DNA of 64,000 nucleotides, taken from the NCBI GenBank assembly GCA_003242955.1, contig QJPH01000360.1:1-64000 (forward strand), in the 5' to 3' direction. This document shows positions 25,245 to 34,994 of this stretch, piece by piece. The position numbers and the translations under genes were made by a program. Within the stretch, counting starts at the first letter, position 1; every line of letters starts with the position of its first letter. This stretch comes from Candidatus Methylumidiphilus alinenensis (GTDB taxonomy: Bacteria > Pseudomonadota > Gammaproteobacteria > Methylococcales > Methylococcaceae). The notes under the pieces are model-generated. The model worked only from the letters and a program-made list of their open reading frames with translations. It was not told the origin of the DNA and did no database searches.

Positions 25245-25510
25245 GCATACAAGACGAGCTTTATCAACTGATCATCAAACGCTACTTGATGGGCAGGGTA
25301 CCGGATGGGTTTGACAAAAGCTCCAATTTAATTGACAGCGGCATTCTGGATTCTTTCATGCTGGTCGGCTTGGTATCCCATATCGAAAAGCAATACGGGG
25401 TTAAATTCGGCAGCGGCGATATAGTCACGGAGAACTTTAATTCCCTGCCTGCGTTGGAAGCGGTTATCCAGCAAAAACTTCAGCAAAAAGAGAATTCTGA
25501 TTATGAATAA
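25241..25510 (+). CDS. Acyl carrier protein (second free carrier)
   Basis: The 89-residue protein carries LIDSGILDSFMLVGLVSHIE; the serine of DSF at about residue 38 is the expected phosphopantetheine site. DSF replaces the common DSL. It overlaps the AMP-ligase by 4 bp and the following glycosyltransferase by 8 bp. The likely role is to present the starter acyl group to the first condensation domain of the NRPS. Confidence 0.88.
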   Translation: MSIQDELYQLIIKRYLMGRVPDGFDKSSNLIDSGILDSFMLVGLVSHIEKQYGVKFGSGDIVTENFNSLPALEAVIQQKLQQKENSDYE

Positions 25511-26384
25511 GCTGCGCTTCTCCCTGATATTGGCCACGGTCCACCGCGTCAAGGAAACCGAACGTTTCCTGCATTCCTTAAGCCAACAGGATTACCAAGG
25601 CGGCTTTGAATTGATTATCATTGACCAGAACCAGGACGGATGTCTAGACGGCATGGTCGAACAATACCGCCAGAATTTCCCGATCCTGCATCTGCGCCAA
25701 GACCAGCCCTTGCTGGCCCGCGCCCGCAACCTCGGTCTGACCCATGTGCAAGGGGATTTGGTGGGGTTCCCCGATGACGATTGCGCCTACGAGCCGGATA
25801 CCTTGAGCCGGGCCGCCGGATTCCTGGCGGAACATCCCGAACGGGACGGCGTGGTGGGTAATGTGATGGATTTGGAACGGGAAGAGGAGGCCATGTTGTT
25901 TTACATGCCGCAACCCGCCGCCGAAATCACCCCGAAAAACGCCTGGGTAGTGGGCATGACCGCGGCTTTTTTCCTGAGGGCCGAGCGAATTCAGGGCTGC
26001 CGCTTCGACGAAACCATCGGCCCTGGCACACCCTGGGGTTGCGGCGAAGATACCGATTTTTTCCTGCGCTGCATGGACGGGGGGGCGAGTTTCTATTTCG
26101 ATCCGGCCATCGTCATCCGCCATCCCACGCCGATGCGGATTTACAGTCTTCGGCAGCTTGTCCGGCGGGAATACCAGTACGGGCGGGGCTATGGCTATTT
26201 GATGGGCAAGCGCCGGTTTCCGGCCGTTACCGCGCTGTGGAAAGCCTTGGTCGAGCCGTTTACCTATGTGCCGGCTTGCGTGAGGCATCGGCGCTGGAAA
26301 GAACTCGCGCTGATGCCCAGCCTGATTTCCGGACGGCTATTGGGATACTTAGGCTATCTGGCTCTGGCAAAACGGCCCACATGA
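25503..26384 (+). CDS. Family 2 glycosyltransferase (second paralogue)
   Basis: The 293-residue protein opens LRFSLILATVHRVKETERFL, with IIDQNQD, LARARNLGL and GFPDDDCAYEP (Asp-rich GT-A site), and later WGCGEDTDFFLRCMDGG and IRHPTPMRIYSLRQLVRREY. It matches 20923-21786 along its whole length, so the two arose by duplication. Two similar enzymes suggest two different sugars or two sites on the product. The ATG lies inside the end of the ACP gene. Confidence 0.88.
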   Translation: MNKLRFSLILATVHRVKETERFLHSLSQQDYQGGFELIIIDQNQDGCLDGMVEQYRQNFPILHLRQDQPLLARARNLGLTHVQGDLVGFPDDDCAYEPDTLSRAAGFLAEHPERDGVVGNVMDLEREEEAMLFYMPQPAAEITPKNAWVVGMTAAFFLRAERIQGCRFDETIGPGTPWGCGEDTDFFLRCMDGGASFYFDPAIVIRHPTPMRIYSLRQLVRREYQYGRGYGYLMGKRRFPAVTALWKALVEPFTYVPACVRHRRWKELALMPSLISGRLLGYLGYLALAKRPT

Positions 26385-26433
26385 TTAAACCACCCAGGCT
26401 GGACAGGCTATCGAGCCCAAGCAAGACAAGCGC

Positions 26434-29400
26434 ATGAACAACGGAACCCTTCTGTCCCAAGGCCAGCAAGCACTGTGGCTGGTGTATCAGGAAGACCCGC
26501 ACAGCGCGGCCTATAACCTCGCCCTGCCGTTGCGTTTCCAGCAACGCTTGGACCGCGACATCTTGCGGCGGGCCTTGGATTTTCTGCGGGAGCGGCATCC
26601 CGCTTTGCGGACGGTTTTCGTCGAATGCGACGGCATTCCGAAGCAGGTGCTGGCCGAGCCAGCCGATCTGTTGCGGACCGACGACCTTGGTTCCTTACCG
26701 GAAAGCGAGTTGCTGGAGCGGGTGCGACTAGCCGCCCGCCAGCCCTTCGATCTCAAACACAGCGCCTTCCGCGCCACCTTGTTCGAGACGGCGGACGCAT
26801 CCAGCCTGTTGCTGCTGGATTTTCACCATATCGTCGGCGATGCCGGGTCTTTGTCGATCTTGGGCGAGGAACTGCTGCTGGGCTATGCCGCCTTCCTGCA
26901 AGGACAGCCGCCCGAGTTGCCTCCGGCGGCAGACCCTGCCGACTTCGTGGCTTGGGAAAACGCCTTGCTGGCAGGCCGCAAGGGCGAGCGCATGGCGGCG
27001 TACTGGGCCAAGCAATTGGGCGACGGTGTCCCTGTGCTGCAATTGCCGACCGACCACCCGCGCCCCCCGCTGCAAACCTATGCCGGTGCGTCCGTGCCTT
27101 TCCGGCTGTCGGCTGAATTGACCGAACATTTGAAAACCCTAGCGCGGCAGCACAACACCCGGCTGTTCAATGTCCTGTTGACGGCCTACCAAGTGTTGCT
27201 GCACCGCTACACGGCCCAGCCCAATATTTGGATCGGGGTGCCGACCTCGATGCCACGCAACGAAAAACAATTCGCCGGCCTAGTGGGTTATCTGGTCAAT
27301 ATGATGGTGGTGACGGCCCACTTTCCCGAAGATGGGGACTTGGGTTTCAGCCAGTTGCTGGCGAGGACCACGCATGCCGTGTTCACCGGCCTATTTCACC
27401 AGCCCTATCCGTTTGCGCGGCTGGTGCAGACACTGCAAGCCCGGCGCGATCGCAGTTACGCGCCCTTGGTGCAGGCGGGCTTTTCTTATGAGAACGAATC
27501 GCTAATGCAAGACAGCTTCGCCGCCGACGGAGTGCGGGCAGAATTGGTGGACATCCCGCAGATGGAAGGCCAGTTCGACCTGTCGCTGGCTGTCACCGGC
27601 GACGGGCCGTTGCGTGGCTTGTTCCTGTACAACACGGATTTGTTAGAGCGGGACAGCATCGAGCGCCTTAGCGGGCATTTCAGTGCTTTGCTTGAGGCTA
27701 TCGTCGCCAATCCGCAGCAAGCGGTCGGGCGGCTGGCCTTGCTGTCCGACCGCGACATCCGCCAGCTAGACGCTTGGAATGACACGCGCCAAGATTACCC
27801 TCGCCAGCAAACCTTGGTCGGCCTGTTCGAGGAGCAAGCGAGGCAAAGCCCAGGGGCGGTGGCACTGGTGTTCGATGGCGAGGCGTGGACTTACCGCCAG
27901 ATCAACCAGCAAGCCAACCGGCTGGCGCATTACCTACTGGGCCTTAAAACCGAATCCGGCGAGCCTTTGATGGCGGCGGACACGCTAGTCGGGGTTTGTG
28001 TGGAGCGTTGCCCTGACATGCTTGTCGGCCTGTTGGCTATATTGAAAGCCGGTGCGGCATATCTGCCGCTAGACCCGGATTATCCGGCGGAACGCATCCG
28101 CTACATGCTGGAACACAGTGCCGCGCCTTTGGTGTTGACGCAGAGCCTCTGCTGGCAACGCGGCATCCCGCCATCGAGTTCCGGCCGCAGATGGGCCTTG
28201 TGCCTCGACAAGCTGGAGGCGACGCTGGCGCAATATCCCGACGGCAATCCAATCCCGCAAGCCAAGCCGGACGCTTTGGCGTATGTGATTTACACCTCCG
28301 GCTCCACCGGCAAGCCCAAGGGCGTGATGGTCGAACACCGTGCCTTACTGAATTTCCTGCTAGACATGCGCCAACGCATTGGCTTCAAGGCTACCGATGC
28401 GCTGCTGGCCGTGACCACCTTGTCATTCGACATCGCCGGTTTAGAGCTTTTCCTGCCGTTGCTGGCCGGGGGCTGCATCCATCTGGCGCGCCAGGACACC
28501 GTCGCTGATGGCCGGTTGCTGAAGGCGTATCTGGACAGCCATCCGATTAGCGTCATGCAAGCCACCCCGGCGACCTGGAAGCTGCTGCAATATAGCCAGT
28601 GGCGGCAGACCACGCCGTTGACGGTGCTGTGCGGCGGCGAAGCCATGCCGCTGGAACTGGCCCGCTATCTGGCGCAAAACAGCCGCCAGCTTTGGAATGT
28701 CTACGGCCCCACCGAAACGACGGTCTGGTCAACTGCTGGCCTGATCGAAGCCGAATTTCTGGACAAGCCACCTGCCATCGGCAAGCCTATCACCAATACG
28801 CAAATCTACATTTTAAGTCGACAGCTTCAGTTATTGCCTCCCGGCATTCCCGGCGAATTGTGCATAGCCGGTGATGGGTTGGCGCGGGGCTATCTACACC
28901 GTCCCGATCTGACGTTGGAGCGCTTCGTCAACGTGGAGTTGTCAGAGCGGTGCGAGCGGGTCTACCGCACCGGCGATCTGGCGCGTTGGCTGCCGGATGG
29001 CCGGCTGGAGTATCTGGGCCGTATCGACCATCAAGTCAAACTGCGCGGCTTCCGCATCGAGTTGGGCGAAATTGAAAGTGTGCTGGCCAAGCAGCCGGGT
29101 GTGCGGGAGGCCGTGACAATATTGGCCAACAAGGACGGTAATTCGCGCCTGCTGGCCTATGTCACCGGCGAGCCGGGTGTGCGGGTGGACAGCCTCAAGC
29201 TGGCGCTGAAAACCGAGTTGCCCGATTATATGCAGCCATCCGCCATCGTGCTGCTGGACATGCTGCCGTTGACCCCCAACGGCAAGACCGACCGCAACGC
29301 ATTGCCCGTGCCCGCAGCCGAAAGTACTGTCATGTACATGGCACCGGCCACGTCCCGCGAGAAAATCTTGGCCGGACTGTGGGCCTTGCTGTTGCAGAAA

Positions 29401-32400
29401 GAGCGCGTCGGTCGGCAGGACGATTTCTTCGCACTTGGCGGGCATTCGCTGCTTGCCGCGCAACTGACCTCGCGCATCCGCGACAGCTTCCAAGTGGAAT
29501 TGCCTATCCGTGCGATTTTCGAGCATCCGCTGCTGGAGGATTTGGCCGTCCACATTGAGGAATCCGGCGCCTGCTTCCGCTTGCCGCCAATCCTGCCGCA
29601 ACTTGCCGACACCACGTCGCGCCTGTCTTTCGCCCAGCAAAGGCTATGGTTCATCGACCGTTTTGAAGGTCCGTCCGCCACCTACAACATCCCGGTGGCT
29701 TTGCAATGGGACGGCCCGCTGGATTTGAACGCCCTGCAAGCGGCTTTGCGCTGGCTGGTCGAGCGCCATCACAGCCTGCGCAGCCGCTTTCCCGACCAGG
29801 GTGGCGAACCCTGGCTGGCCCTGTTGCCCTCCGAAGGCTTTGCCTGCGCCGTCTGCGATTTGTCGTCGCTGTCGGCTGAACGGCAACAAGCTGAAATACA
29901 TGCCTATGCGCTATGGATTTTCGATCTGGCCGCCGGGCCGTTGTTTCGCGCCGACTTGTTCCTTCTCGCGGAAAACCGCCATGCCTTGTTGTTGAACATG
30001 CACCACAGCATCAGCGACGGCTGGTCGTTGGGCGTATTGATGCGCGAATTTCAGCAGGCTTACCAAGCGTTTTGCTTGGGCCAGCCACCAGCCGTGCCGG
30101 ACTTGCCCGTGCAATACTCAGACTATGCCGCTTGGCAGCGGGAATGGCTGCAAGGTGGGATATTGCAACGCCAAGTGGATTATTGGCGGCAACAACTGTC
30201 CGGCGCACCCGGCTTGCTGGAATTGCCTACCGACTTTCCGCGCCCGGCCCGGCAAGCCTTTCACGGTAGCCAATATCGGCGGGCATTGGACGGCGATCTG
30301 ACCCGAGCCGTCCACGCCTTGGGTCGGGGGCAGGGCAGCAGCTTGTTCATGACTCTGCTGGCGGCGTTCACGGTGCTGCTAGCCCGCTACAGCCGCCAGG
30401 ATGATTTGTGTATCGGCTCGCCCATCGCCAACCGCACCCACAGCCACACTGAAGAACTGGTCGGCTTTTTCGTCAACACGCTGGTGTTGCGCAGCCGCTT
30501 GCAGCCGGGGGAGACCTTCAGCCAATTGTTGCAAGCTATGCGTAAGACTTGCCTGGATGCCTACGCCCATCAAGATATTCCGTTTGAAACCTTGGTAGAG
30601 CAACTGCAACCGGTCCGCAGCCTTAGCCACACCCCGCTGTTCCAGGTGATGTTCGCGCTGCAAAACGTCCAAGCTGCTCAGTTCGAATTGCCAGCGGTCC
30701 GGCTGGCCGAATTGCCTCTTGAGTTTCCTGTCGCCAAATTCGACCTAACCTTGAACATTGAGGAGCGCGACGGTCAACTTGTCTGCCATTGGGAATATGC
30801 CACCGGCCTGTTCAGCGAAACCACCATCGTCCGCATGGCGGCGCATTTTGCGCAGTTGTTGAATGCCGTCACCGACAACCCCGATAGAGCCATCGACCGG
30901 CTCCCAATGCTGACCCCGCTCGACATTCAACAGCTACACGCCTGGAACGACACGGGCCTAGAGTACGGCGGCGAGCAGACCGTGACCAGTTTGCTAGAGC
31001 TTCAAGTGGAGCAGGCCCCGGACAACATCGCCTTGGTGTTTGCAGGGCAGTCGCTGAGTTACCGCGAACTTAACGCACAAGCCAACCGCTTGGCAAACTA
31101 TCTGATCCAGTTGACCGGCACGGACGGGCAAACCCTACTGTGCGGCAATCCGCTGGTGGGCATCTGCCTGGAACGCTCGCCGTCCATGGTTGTCGGTCTG
31201 CTAGCGATATTGAAGGCGGGCGGGGCTTATCTGCCCATCGACCCGGATTATCCGGCGGAACGCATCCGTTGGATGCTGGCCGACAGTGCCACGCCACTGC
31301 TGTTGACCCAGAGCAATCTGCAAACCCGCCTGCCGCTGGGGGGGTTGGAACCGGCATGCACACTGCTGTGTCTAGACCAATGGCAGTCGGCCGGCCAATC
31401 CTCTGCCAATCCGCACCGGCAAAGCCAAGCCGGCGATTTGGCTTATCTGATTTACACCTCAGGCTCCACTGGAAGACCCAAAGGCGTGATGTTGGAACAC
31501 CGGGGCGCGGTCAATCTGGCACGTTCCCAGCGGGAATTTTTTCGTACCGGCCCGGGCAGCCGCGTCTTGCAGTTTGCCTCCTTGAGCTTTGACGCGGCCA
31601 CCGCGGAAGTGCTGGTGGCGCTCATCAGCGGGGCCGCCCTGCATCTGGCACCGCTGCGGCAGATTCAAACCGAGTTGTTTGCATTGCTGAAAGATCAGGC
31701 CATCACGCATGTCACCCTGCCGCCTTCGGCTTTAGCCGCGCTGCCGACGGGCGATCTGCCTGCGCTTGGCACCTTGATCGTGGCCGGCGAAGCCTGCCCC
31801 CCGGCGCTGGCCGCCCAATGGGGGCGGGGCCGGCGCTTCATCAACGCCTATGGCCCGACCGAAACCACGGTTTGCGCCAGCCTGTTTGAATGTCAGGCAG
31901 ACGGCAGCCCGACTCTGATCGGTCGGCCCATTGCCAATTCCCACATCTACATTTTGAACGGACACTGCCAGCCGTTGCCGCCCGGTGTGCCGGGTGAGTT
32001 GTGCGTAGCCGGGGTTGGGCTGGCGCGGGGCTATTGGAACCGGCAGGATCTGAATGCCGAGAAATTCATCGAGCTTGAACTGTTCGGGCGGGTCGAGCGG
32101 GTTTACAAGACCGGCGATCTGGCCCGCTGGCGCACGGACGGAAACTTGGAATTCATGGGCCGCATCGACCAGCAAGTGAAACTGCGCGGCTTCCGCATCG
32201 AGTTGGGCGAGATCGAAGCTGTACTGGCGGCACATGAGGCGGTGCGCGAGGCCGTGGCAGTGCTTTATGAAGGCGACGGCAACCCCCGCTTGGTGGCTTA
32301 TGTCGTGCTGAGTGACCCGTCATCAGTGGTCACTGAGCAGTGTTCAGTGGTTGGTGAAAAACCGACTGAGCGAGATGTCCAGCCCTCCCCCTCTTCTATA

Positions 32401-32889
32401 GCCACCAGTCACCGCTCACTGACTGCTTTCCTAAAGGACCGCCTGCCCGGATATATGGTGCCTGCCCATATCCAAGTGTTGGAAAGCCTGCCCTTGACCC
32501 CGAATGGCAAAATTGACCGCAAAGCCTTGCCCAAACCCGATGTTGCCAGCACACGTTACGAACCCCCTTGCGATACCACCGAACAGCATCTTGCCGAAAT
32601 TTGGCAACAGGTGCTAAAACGGGACAGCGTGGGCATGAATGATAACTTCTTCGGTCTTGGCGGCCATTCCTTGCTGCTGATGCAGGTACACAATCACTTG
32701 CAGCCGGATTACCCGGCATTGAAAGTCATCGATTTGTTTGGCTACCCGACTATCCGGGCGCTGGCCGGGCATCTGCGACAACAGGGGCAGCCGGCATCCG
32801 CGGAACCCGCAATGGATAGGCAGGCTGCGCAATCCCGCGCCGAACAGCGCCGCGCTCACCAGGGTTCAGCCCTCCAGCGCAGGAGGTGA
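26434..32889 (+). CDS. Two-module NRPS, C-A-T-C-A-T
   Basis: The 2151-residue synthetase has C1 (about 1-440, motif HHIVGDAG at 131), A1 (about 460-960, YTSGSTGKPKGVM near 619), T1 (GGHSLL near 1003), C2 (about 1060-1490, HHSISDG near 1190), A2 (about 1510-2040, YTSGSTGRPKGVM near 1673) and T2 (GGHSLL near 2076). A1 pocket residues read by eye against GrsA are D-I-L-Q-L-G-V-V-W, very close to the glycine code. A2 gives D-A-A-T-I-A-A-V-C, of the aromatic type. C1 lacks the canonical final Gly of HHxxxDG. There is no epimerase or thioesterase, so the chain must pass to the PKS. A repeat-like ~28-residue insert lies in A2 (32326-32418). Basic tail after T2. Confidence 0.93.
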   Translation: MNNGTLLSQGQQALWLVYQEDPHSAAYNLALPLRFQQRLDRDILRRALDFLRERHPALRTVFVECDGIPKQVLAEPADLLRTDDLGSLPESELLERVRLAARQPFDLKHSAFRATLFETADASSLLLLDFHHIVGDAGSLSILGEELLLGYAAFLQGQPPELPPAADPADFVAWENALLAGRKGERMAAYWAKQLGDGVPVLQLPTDHPRPPLQTYAGASVPFRLSAELTEHLKTLARQHNTRLFNVLLTAYQVLLHRYTAQPNIWIGVPTSMPRNEKQFAGLVGYLVNMMVVTAHFPEDGDLGFSQLLARTTHAVFTGLFHQPYPFARLVQTLQARRDRSYAPLVQAGFSYENESLMQDSFAADGVRAELVDIPQMEGQFDLSLAVTGDGPLRGLFLYNTDLLERDSIERLSGHFSALLEAIVANPQQAVGRLALLSDRDIRQLDAWNDTRQDYPRQQTLVGLFEEQARQSPGAVALVFDGEAWTYRQINQQANRLAHYLLGLKTESGEPLMAADTLVGVCVERCPDMLVGLLAILKAGAAYLPLDPDYPAERIRYMLEHSAAPLVLTQSLCWQRGIPPSSSGRRWALCLDKLEATLAQYPDGNPIPQAKPDALAYVIYTSGSTGKPKGVMVEHRALLNFLLDMRQRIGFKATDALLAVTTLSFDIAGLELFLPLLAGGCIHLARQDTVADGRLLKAYLDSHPISVMQATPATWKLLQYSQWRQTTPLTVLCGGEAMPLELARYLAQNSRQLWNVYGPTETTVWSTAGLIEAEFLDKPPAIGKPITNTQIYILSRQLQLLPPGIPGELCIAGDGLARGYLHRPDLTLERFVNVELSERCERVYRTGDLARWLPDGRLEYLGRIDHQVKLRGFRIELGEIESVLAKQPGVREAVTILANKDGNSRLLAYVTGEPGVRVDSLKLALKTELPDYMQPSAIVLLDMLPLTPNGKTDRNALPVPAAESTVMYMAPATSREKILAGLWALLLQKERVGRQDDFFALGGHSLLAAQLTSRIRDSFQVELPIRAIFEHPLLEDLAVHIEESGACFRLPPILPQLADTTSRLSFAQQRLWFIDRFEGPSATYNIPVALQWDGPLDLNALQAALRWLVERHHSLRSRFPDQGGEPWLALLPSEGFACAVCDLSSLSAERQQAEIHAYALWIFDLAAGPLFRADLFLLAENRHALLLNMHHSISDGWSLGVLMREFQQAYQAFCLGQPPAVPDLPVQYSDYAAWQREWLQGGILQRQVDYWRQQLSGAPGLLELPTDFPRPARQAFHGSQYRRALDGDLTRAVHALGRGQGSSLFMTLLAAFTVLLARYSRQDDLCIGSPIANRTHSHTEELVGFFVNTLVLRSRLQPGETFSQLLQAMRKTCLDAYAHQDIPFETLVEQLQPVRSLSHTPLFQVMFALQNVQAAQFELPAVRLAELPLEFPVAKFDLTLNIEERDGQLVCHWEYATGLFSETTIVRMAAHFAQLLNAVTDNPDRAIDRLPMLTPLDIQQLHAWNDTGLEYGGEQTVTSLLELQVEQAPDNIALVFAGQSLSYRELNAQANRLANYLIQLTGTDGQTLLCGNPLVGICLERSPSMVVGLLAILKAGGAYLPIDPDYPAERIRWMLADSATPLLLTQSNLQTRLPLGGLEPACTLLCLDQWQSAGQSSANPHRQSQAGDLAYLIYTSGSTGRPKGVMLEHRGAVNLARSQREFFRTGPGSRVLQFASLSFDAATAEVLVALISGAALHLAPLRQIQTELFALLKDQAITHVTLPPSALAALPTGDLPALGTLIVAGEACPPALAAQWGRGRRFINAYGPTETTVCASLFECQADGSPTLIGRPIANSHIYILNGHCQPLPPGVPGELCVAGVGLARGYWNRQDLNAEKFIELELFGRVERVYKTGDLARWRTDGNLEFMGRIDQQVKLRGFRIELGEIEAVLAAHEAVREAVAVLYEGDGNPRLVAYVVLSDPSSVVTEQCSVVGEKPTERDVQPSPSSIATSHRSLTAFLKDRLPGYMVPAHIQVLESLPLTPNGKIDRKALPKPDVASTRYEPPCDTTEQHLAEIWQQVLKRDSVGMNDNFFGLGGHSLLLMQVHNHLQPDYPALKVIDLFGYPTIRALAGHLRQQGQPASAEPAMDRQAAQSRAEQRRAHQGSALQRRR

Positions 32890-32993
32890 GCAGGCAATGG
32901 TGGGCTACGGTGCGCGTCAAGCTCGATACTGTTTGGTGTTGAAAAATGCGGTAACAATAAATGTGTGATATTAAAAACGCTGTAGGGTGACGA

Positions 32994-34994
32994 ATGCTAA
33001 TTTTAGGTATGACAGGCGGAGCATATCCGCTGGTTGATGCGCCGCTTTTGCCTGACACGGGATGGCATGACTCGGCTGCGGTGTTGCTGGAAAACACGGA
33101 AGTGCTTGCCGGCATTGAGGAAGAGAGGCTAAACCGAATAAAACACACGAACAAACTATGCTCGTCCGCCGTGCGGTTTTGTTTGGAAACCGCACAGAAG
33201 ACGCTGGGTGATTTGGATGCCATCGCCATTTATTCCAGTGAGGATTTTCTAAACGCCAAATTAAAAAGTCTTAGCTTGATCTCGCCGGAAGTAAGTTTTT
33301 TCGAGGATGCCCGGCATTTGTACCAATGCGTGCTCGAACGGGAGTTCGGCGTTACGGTCAGCCGGGAGGTGTTCCGATTCGTCTACCATCATCTCGCCCA
33401 TGCTGCTTCGTCTTATTATTTATCGGGGTTCGACAAGGCGCTGGCACTCTCCATAGACGGCGAGGGCGAAGATATTTCGGGCATGGTGGCCGATGTGGAC
33501 GGCAAGGTCTTCAAGAAACTCAGGACATGGCCCATAGCCCATTCATTGGGATATTATTATTTGCAGGTCATTGCTTTTTTGGGCTATGCTGATTTTGACG
33601 AATACAAAGTGATGGGCTTGGCACCTTACGGCAACCCGGAGGTTTATCGGCGGGCATTTAAGCGCTTCTATGAGTTACTGCCCGAAGGCGATTACCGCAT
33701 CCATCCACAATGCATTGCGGACCTGCATGGAGTGTTGCAACCGCGCAGGCGGGGCGAACCGTTCACCCAAGTCCACATGGACATCGCGGCGGCATTGCAA
33801 GAATCTGTGGAGGCAATTGTTGTTCATATTTTGCGCCATTTCCGGCAGGCGACCGGACACAACCGTCTGGTCATTAGCGGGGGCGTAGGCCAAAACAGCA
33901 GCATGAACGGCAAAATTCTCCGCTCCGGTCTGTTTGACGATGTTTTTGTGCCGTCTTTTGCGGGGGATTCCGGCTGTGCTTACGGTGCTGCGGCTTATGT
34001 CGCCCATAGCCTACAAGCGGATTCGTCAAGTATCCGCACCCCCCACGCCTATTGGGGGACGCCAGTCCATGACGATGAGGCCAGTGCGGTTTTGGAGTCT
34101 TGGCGCACATTCTTGGATATCGAAAAAATGCCGAATAGGTCCGAAAGGGTGTCCGGTTTGATTGCCGAAGGCGCTGTGGTCGGCTGGGTGCAAGGCTGCT
34201 CCGAATTCGGCCCTAGGGCTTTGGGCAACCGCAGCATTATTGCCGACCCGCGCATTGCGGGGCATAAAGAGACGATCAATGCCATGATCAAGATGCGCGA
34301 AAGCTACCGTCCGTTTGCGCCGTCAATCCTACAAGAGCGGGTTAGGGACTTCTTCGAGGTGCCTGTCGAAAATGCCGACTTCCCCTTCATGTCATTCGTC
34401 CTGAATGTCAAACCGGAATGGCGCGCGCAATTGCCTGCCATCACCCATATTGACGGCAGCGCACGGCTGCAAACAGTCAGCAAGGCCGCCAATCCACGCT
34501 ACTGGGAGCTAATCGAGGCTTTCGGCCGCAAAACCGGGATACCGATTTTGCTGAATACCTCATTCAATAACAACGCCGAACCCATTGTCGATAGCGTGGA
34601 CGATGCCGTGGTGTGCTATTTGACATCCGGCCTGGACTATCTGGTGGTGGGCGATTATTTAGCCCACAAAAAGGCTTGGCGACCCGAAGACTTGGCCGGT
34701 CTGGCCGTGAGTTTGCCGAAAGCGGCTGTATTGTTAAGGGAAGACCGCTATGTCAGCCATACCGAGCGCGGCTTCAGTCACGCGTTGGTGTGGAATTACC
34801 AACCCACTCGACGCCATCCCTTGTCGGAGGGTTGGCATAGGATATTGCAGGCGGCGGACGGCAGGCAATCGGTGGGTCAGCTTATGGCGGTATTGGAATT
34901 TTCCGAGGAACAGCAAGCGCAGGCCTGGGCAGAATTGTCGGCGCTGTGGTCAGATCGATTGCTGGTTTTGCGGCCCAATTCCAGATTGGCCTAA
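32994..34994 (+). CDS. O-carbamoyltransferase (NodU/CmcH/TobZ family)
   Basis: The 666-residue protein has the N-terminal Kae1-like carbamoyltransferase domain (YHHLAHAASSYYLSGFDKAL, LSIDGEGED, SGGVGQNSSMNGKILRSG) and the C-terminal YrdC-unlike domain of this family (EFGPRALGNRSIIADPR, FNNNAEPIVDS). These enzymes transfer a carbamoyl group from carbamoyl phosphate through carbamoyl-adenylate to a hydroxyl, typically on a sugar or polyketide alcohol. Its presence with glycosyltransferases suggests a carbamoylated sugar. The stop codon shares its final A with the PKS start (TAATG). Confidence 0.93.
   Translation: MLILGMTGGAYPLVDAPLLPDTGWHDSAAVLLENTEVLAGIEEERLNRIKHTNKLCSSAVRFCLETAQKTLGDLDAIAIYSSEDFLNAKLKSLSLISPEVSFFEDARHLYQCVLEREFGVTVSREVFRFVYHHLAHAASSYYLSGFDKALALSIDGEGEDISGMVADVDGKVFKKLRTWPIAHSLGYYYLQVIAFLGYADFDEYKVMGLAPYGNPEVYRRAFKRFYELLPEGDYRIHPQCIADLHGVLQPRRRGEPFTQVHMDIAAALQESVEAIVVHILRHFRQATGHNRLVISGGVGQNSSMNGKILRSGLFDDVFVPSFAGDSGCAYGAAAYVAHSLQADSSSIRTPHAYWGTPVHDDEASAVLESWRTFLDIEKMPNRSERVSGLIAEGAVVGWVQGCSEFGPRALGNRSIIADPRIAGHKETINAMIKMRESYRPFAPSILQERVRDFFEVPVENADFPFMSFVLNVKPEWRAQLPAITHIDGSARLQTVSKAANPRYWELIEAFGRKTGIPILLNTSFNNNAEPIVDSVDDAVVCYLTSGLDYLVVGDYLAHKKAWRPEDLAGLAVSLPKAAVLLREDRYVSHTERGFSHALVWNYQPTRRHPLSEGWHRILQAADGRQSVGQLMAVLEFSEEQQAQAWAELSALWSDRLLVLRPNSRLA

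Noticed and set aside
34946-34993. Earlier start of the PKS
   Set aside because: It lies inside the carbamoyltransferase; TAATG coupling at 34994 is the typical arrangement.
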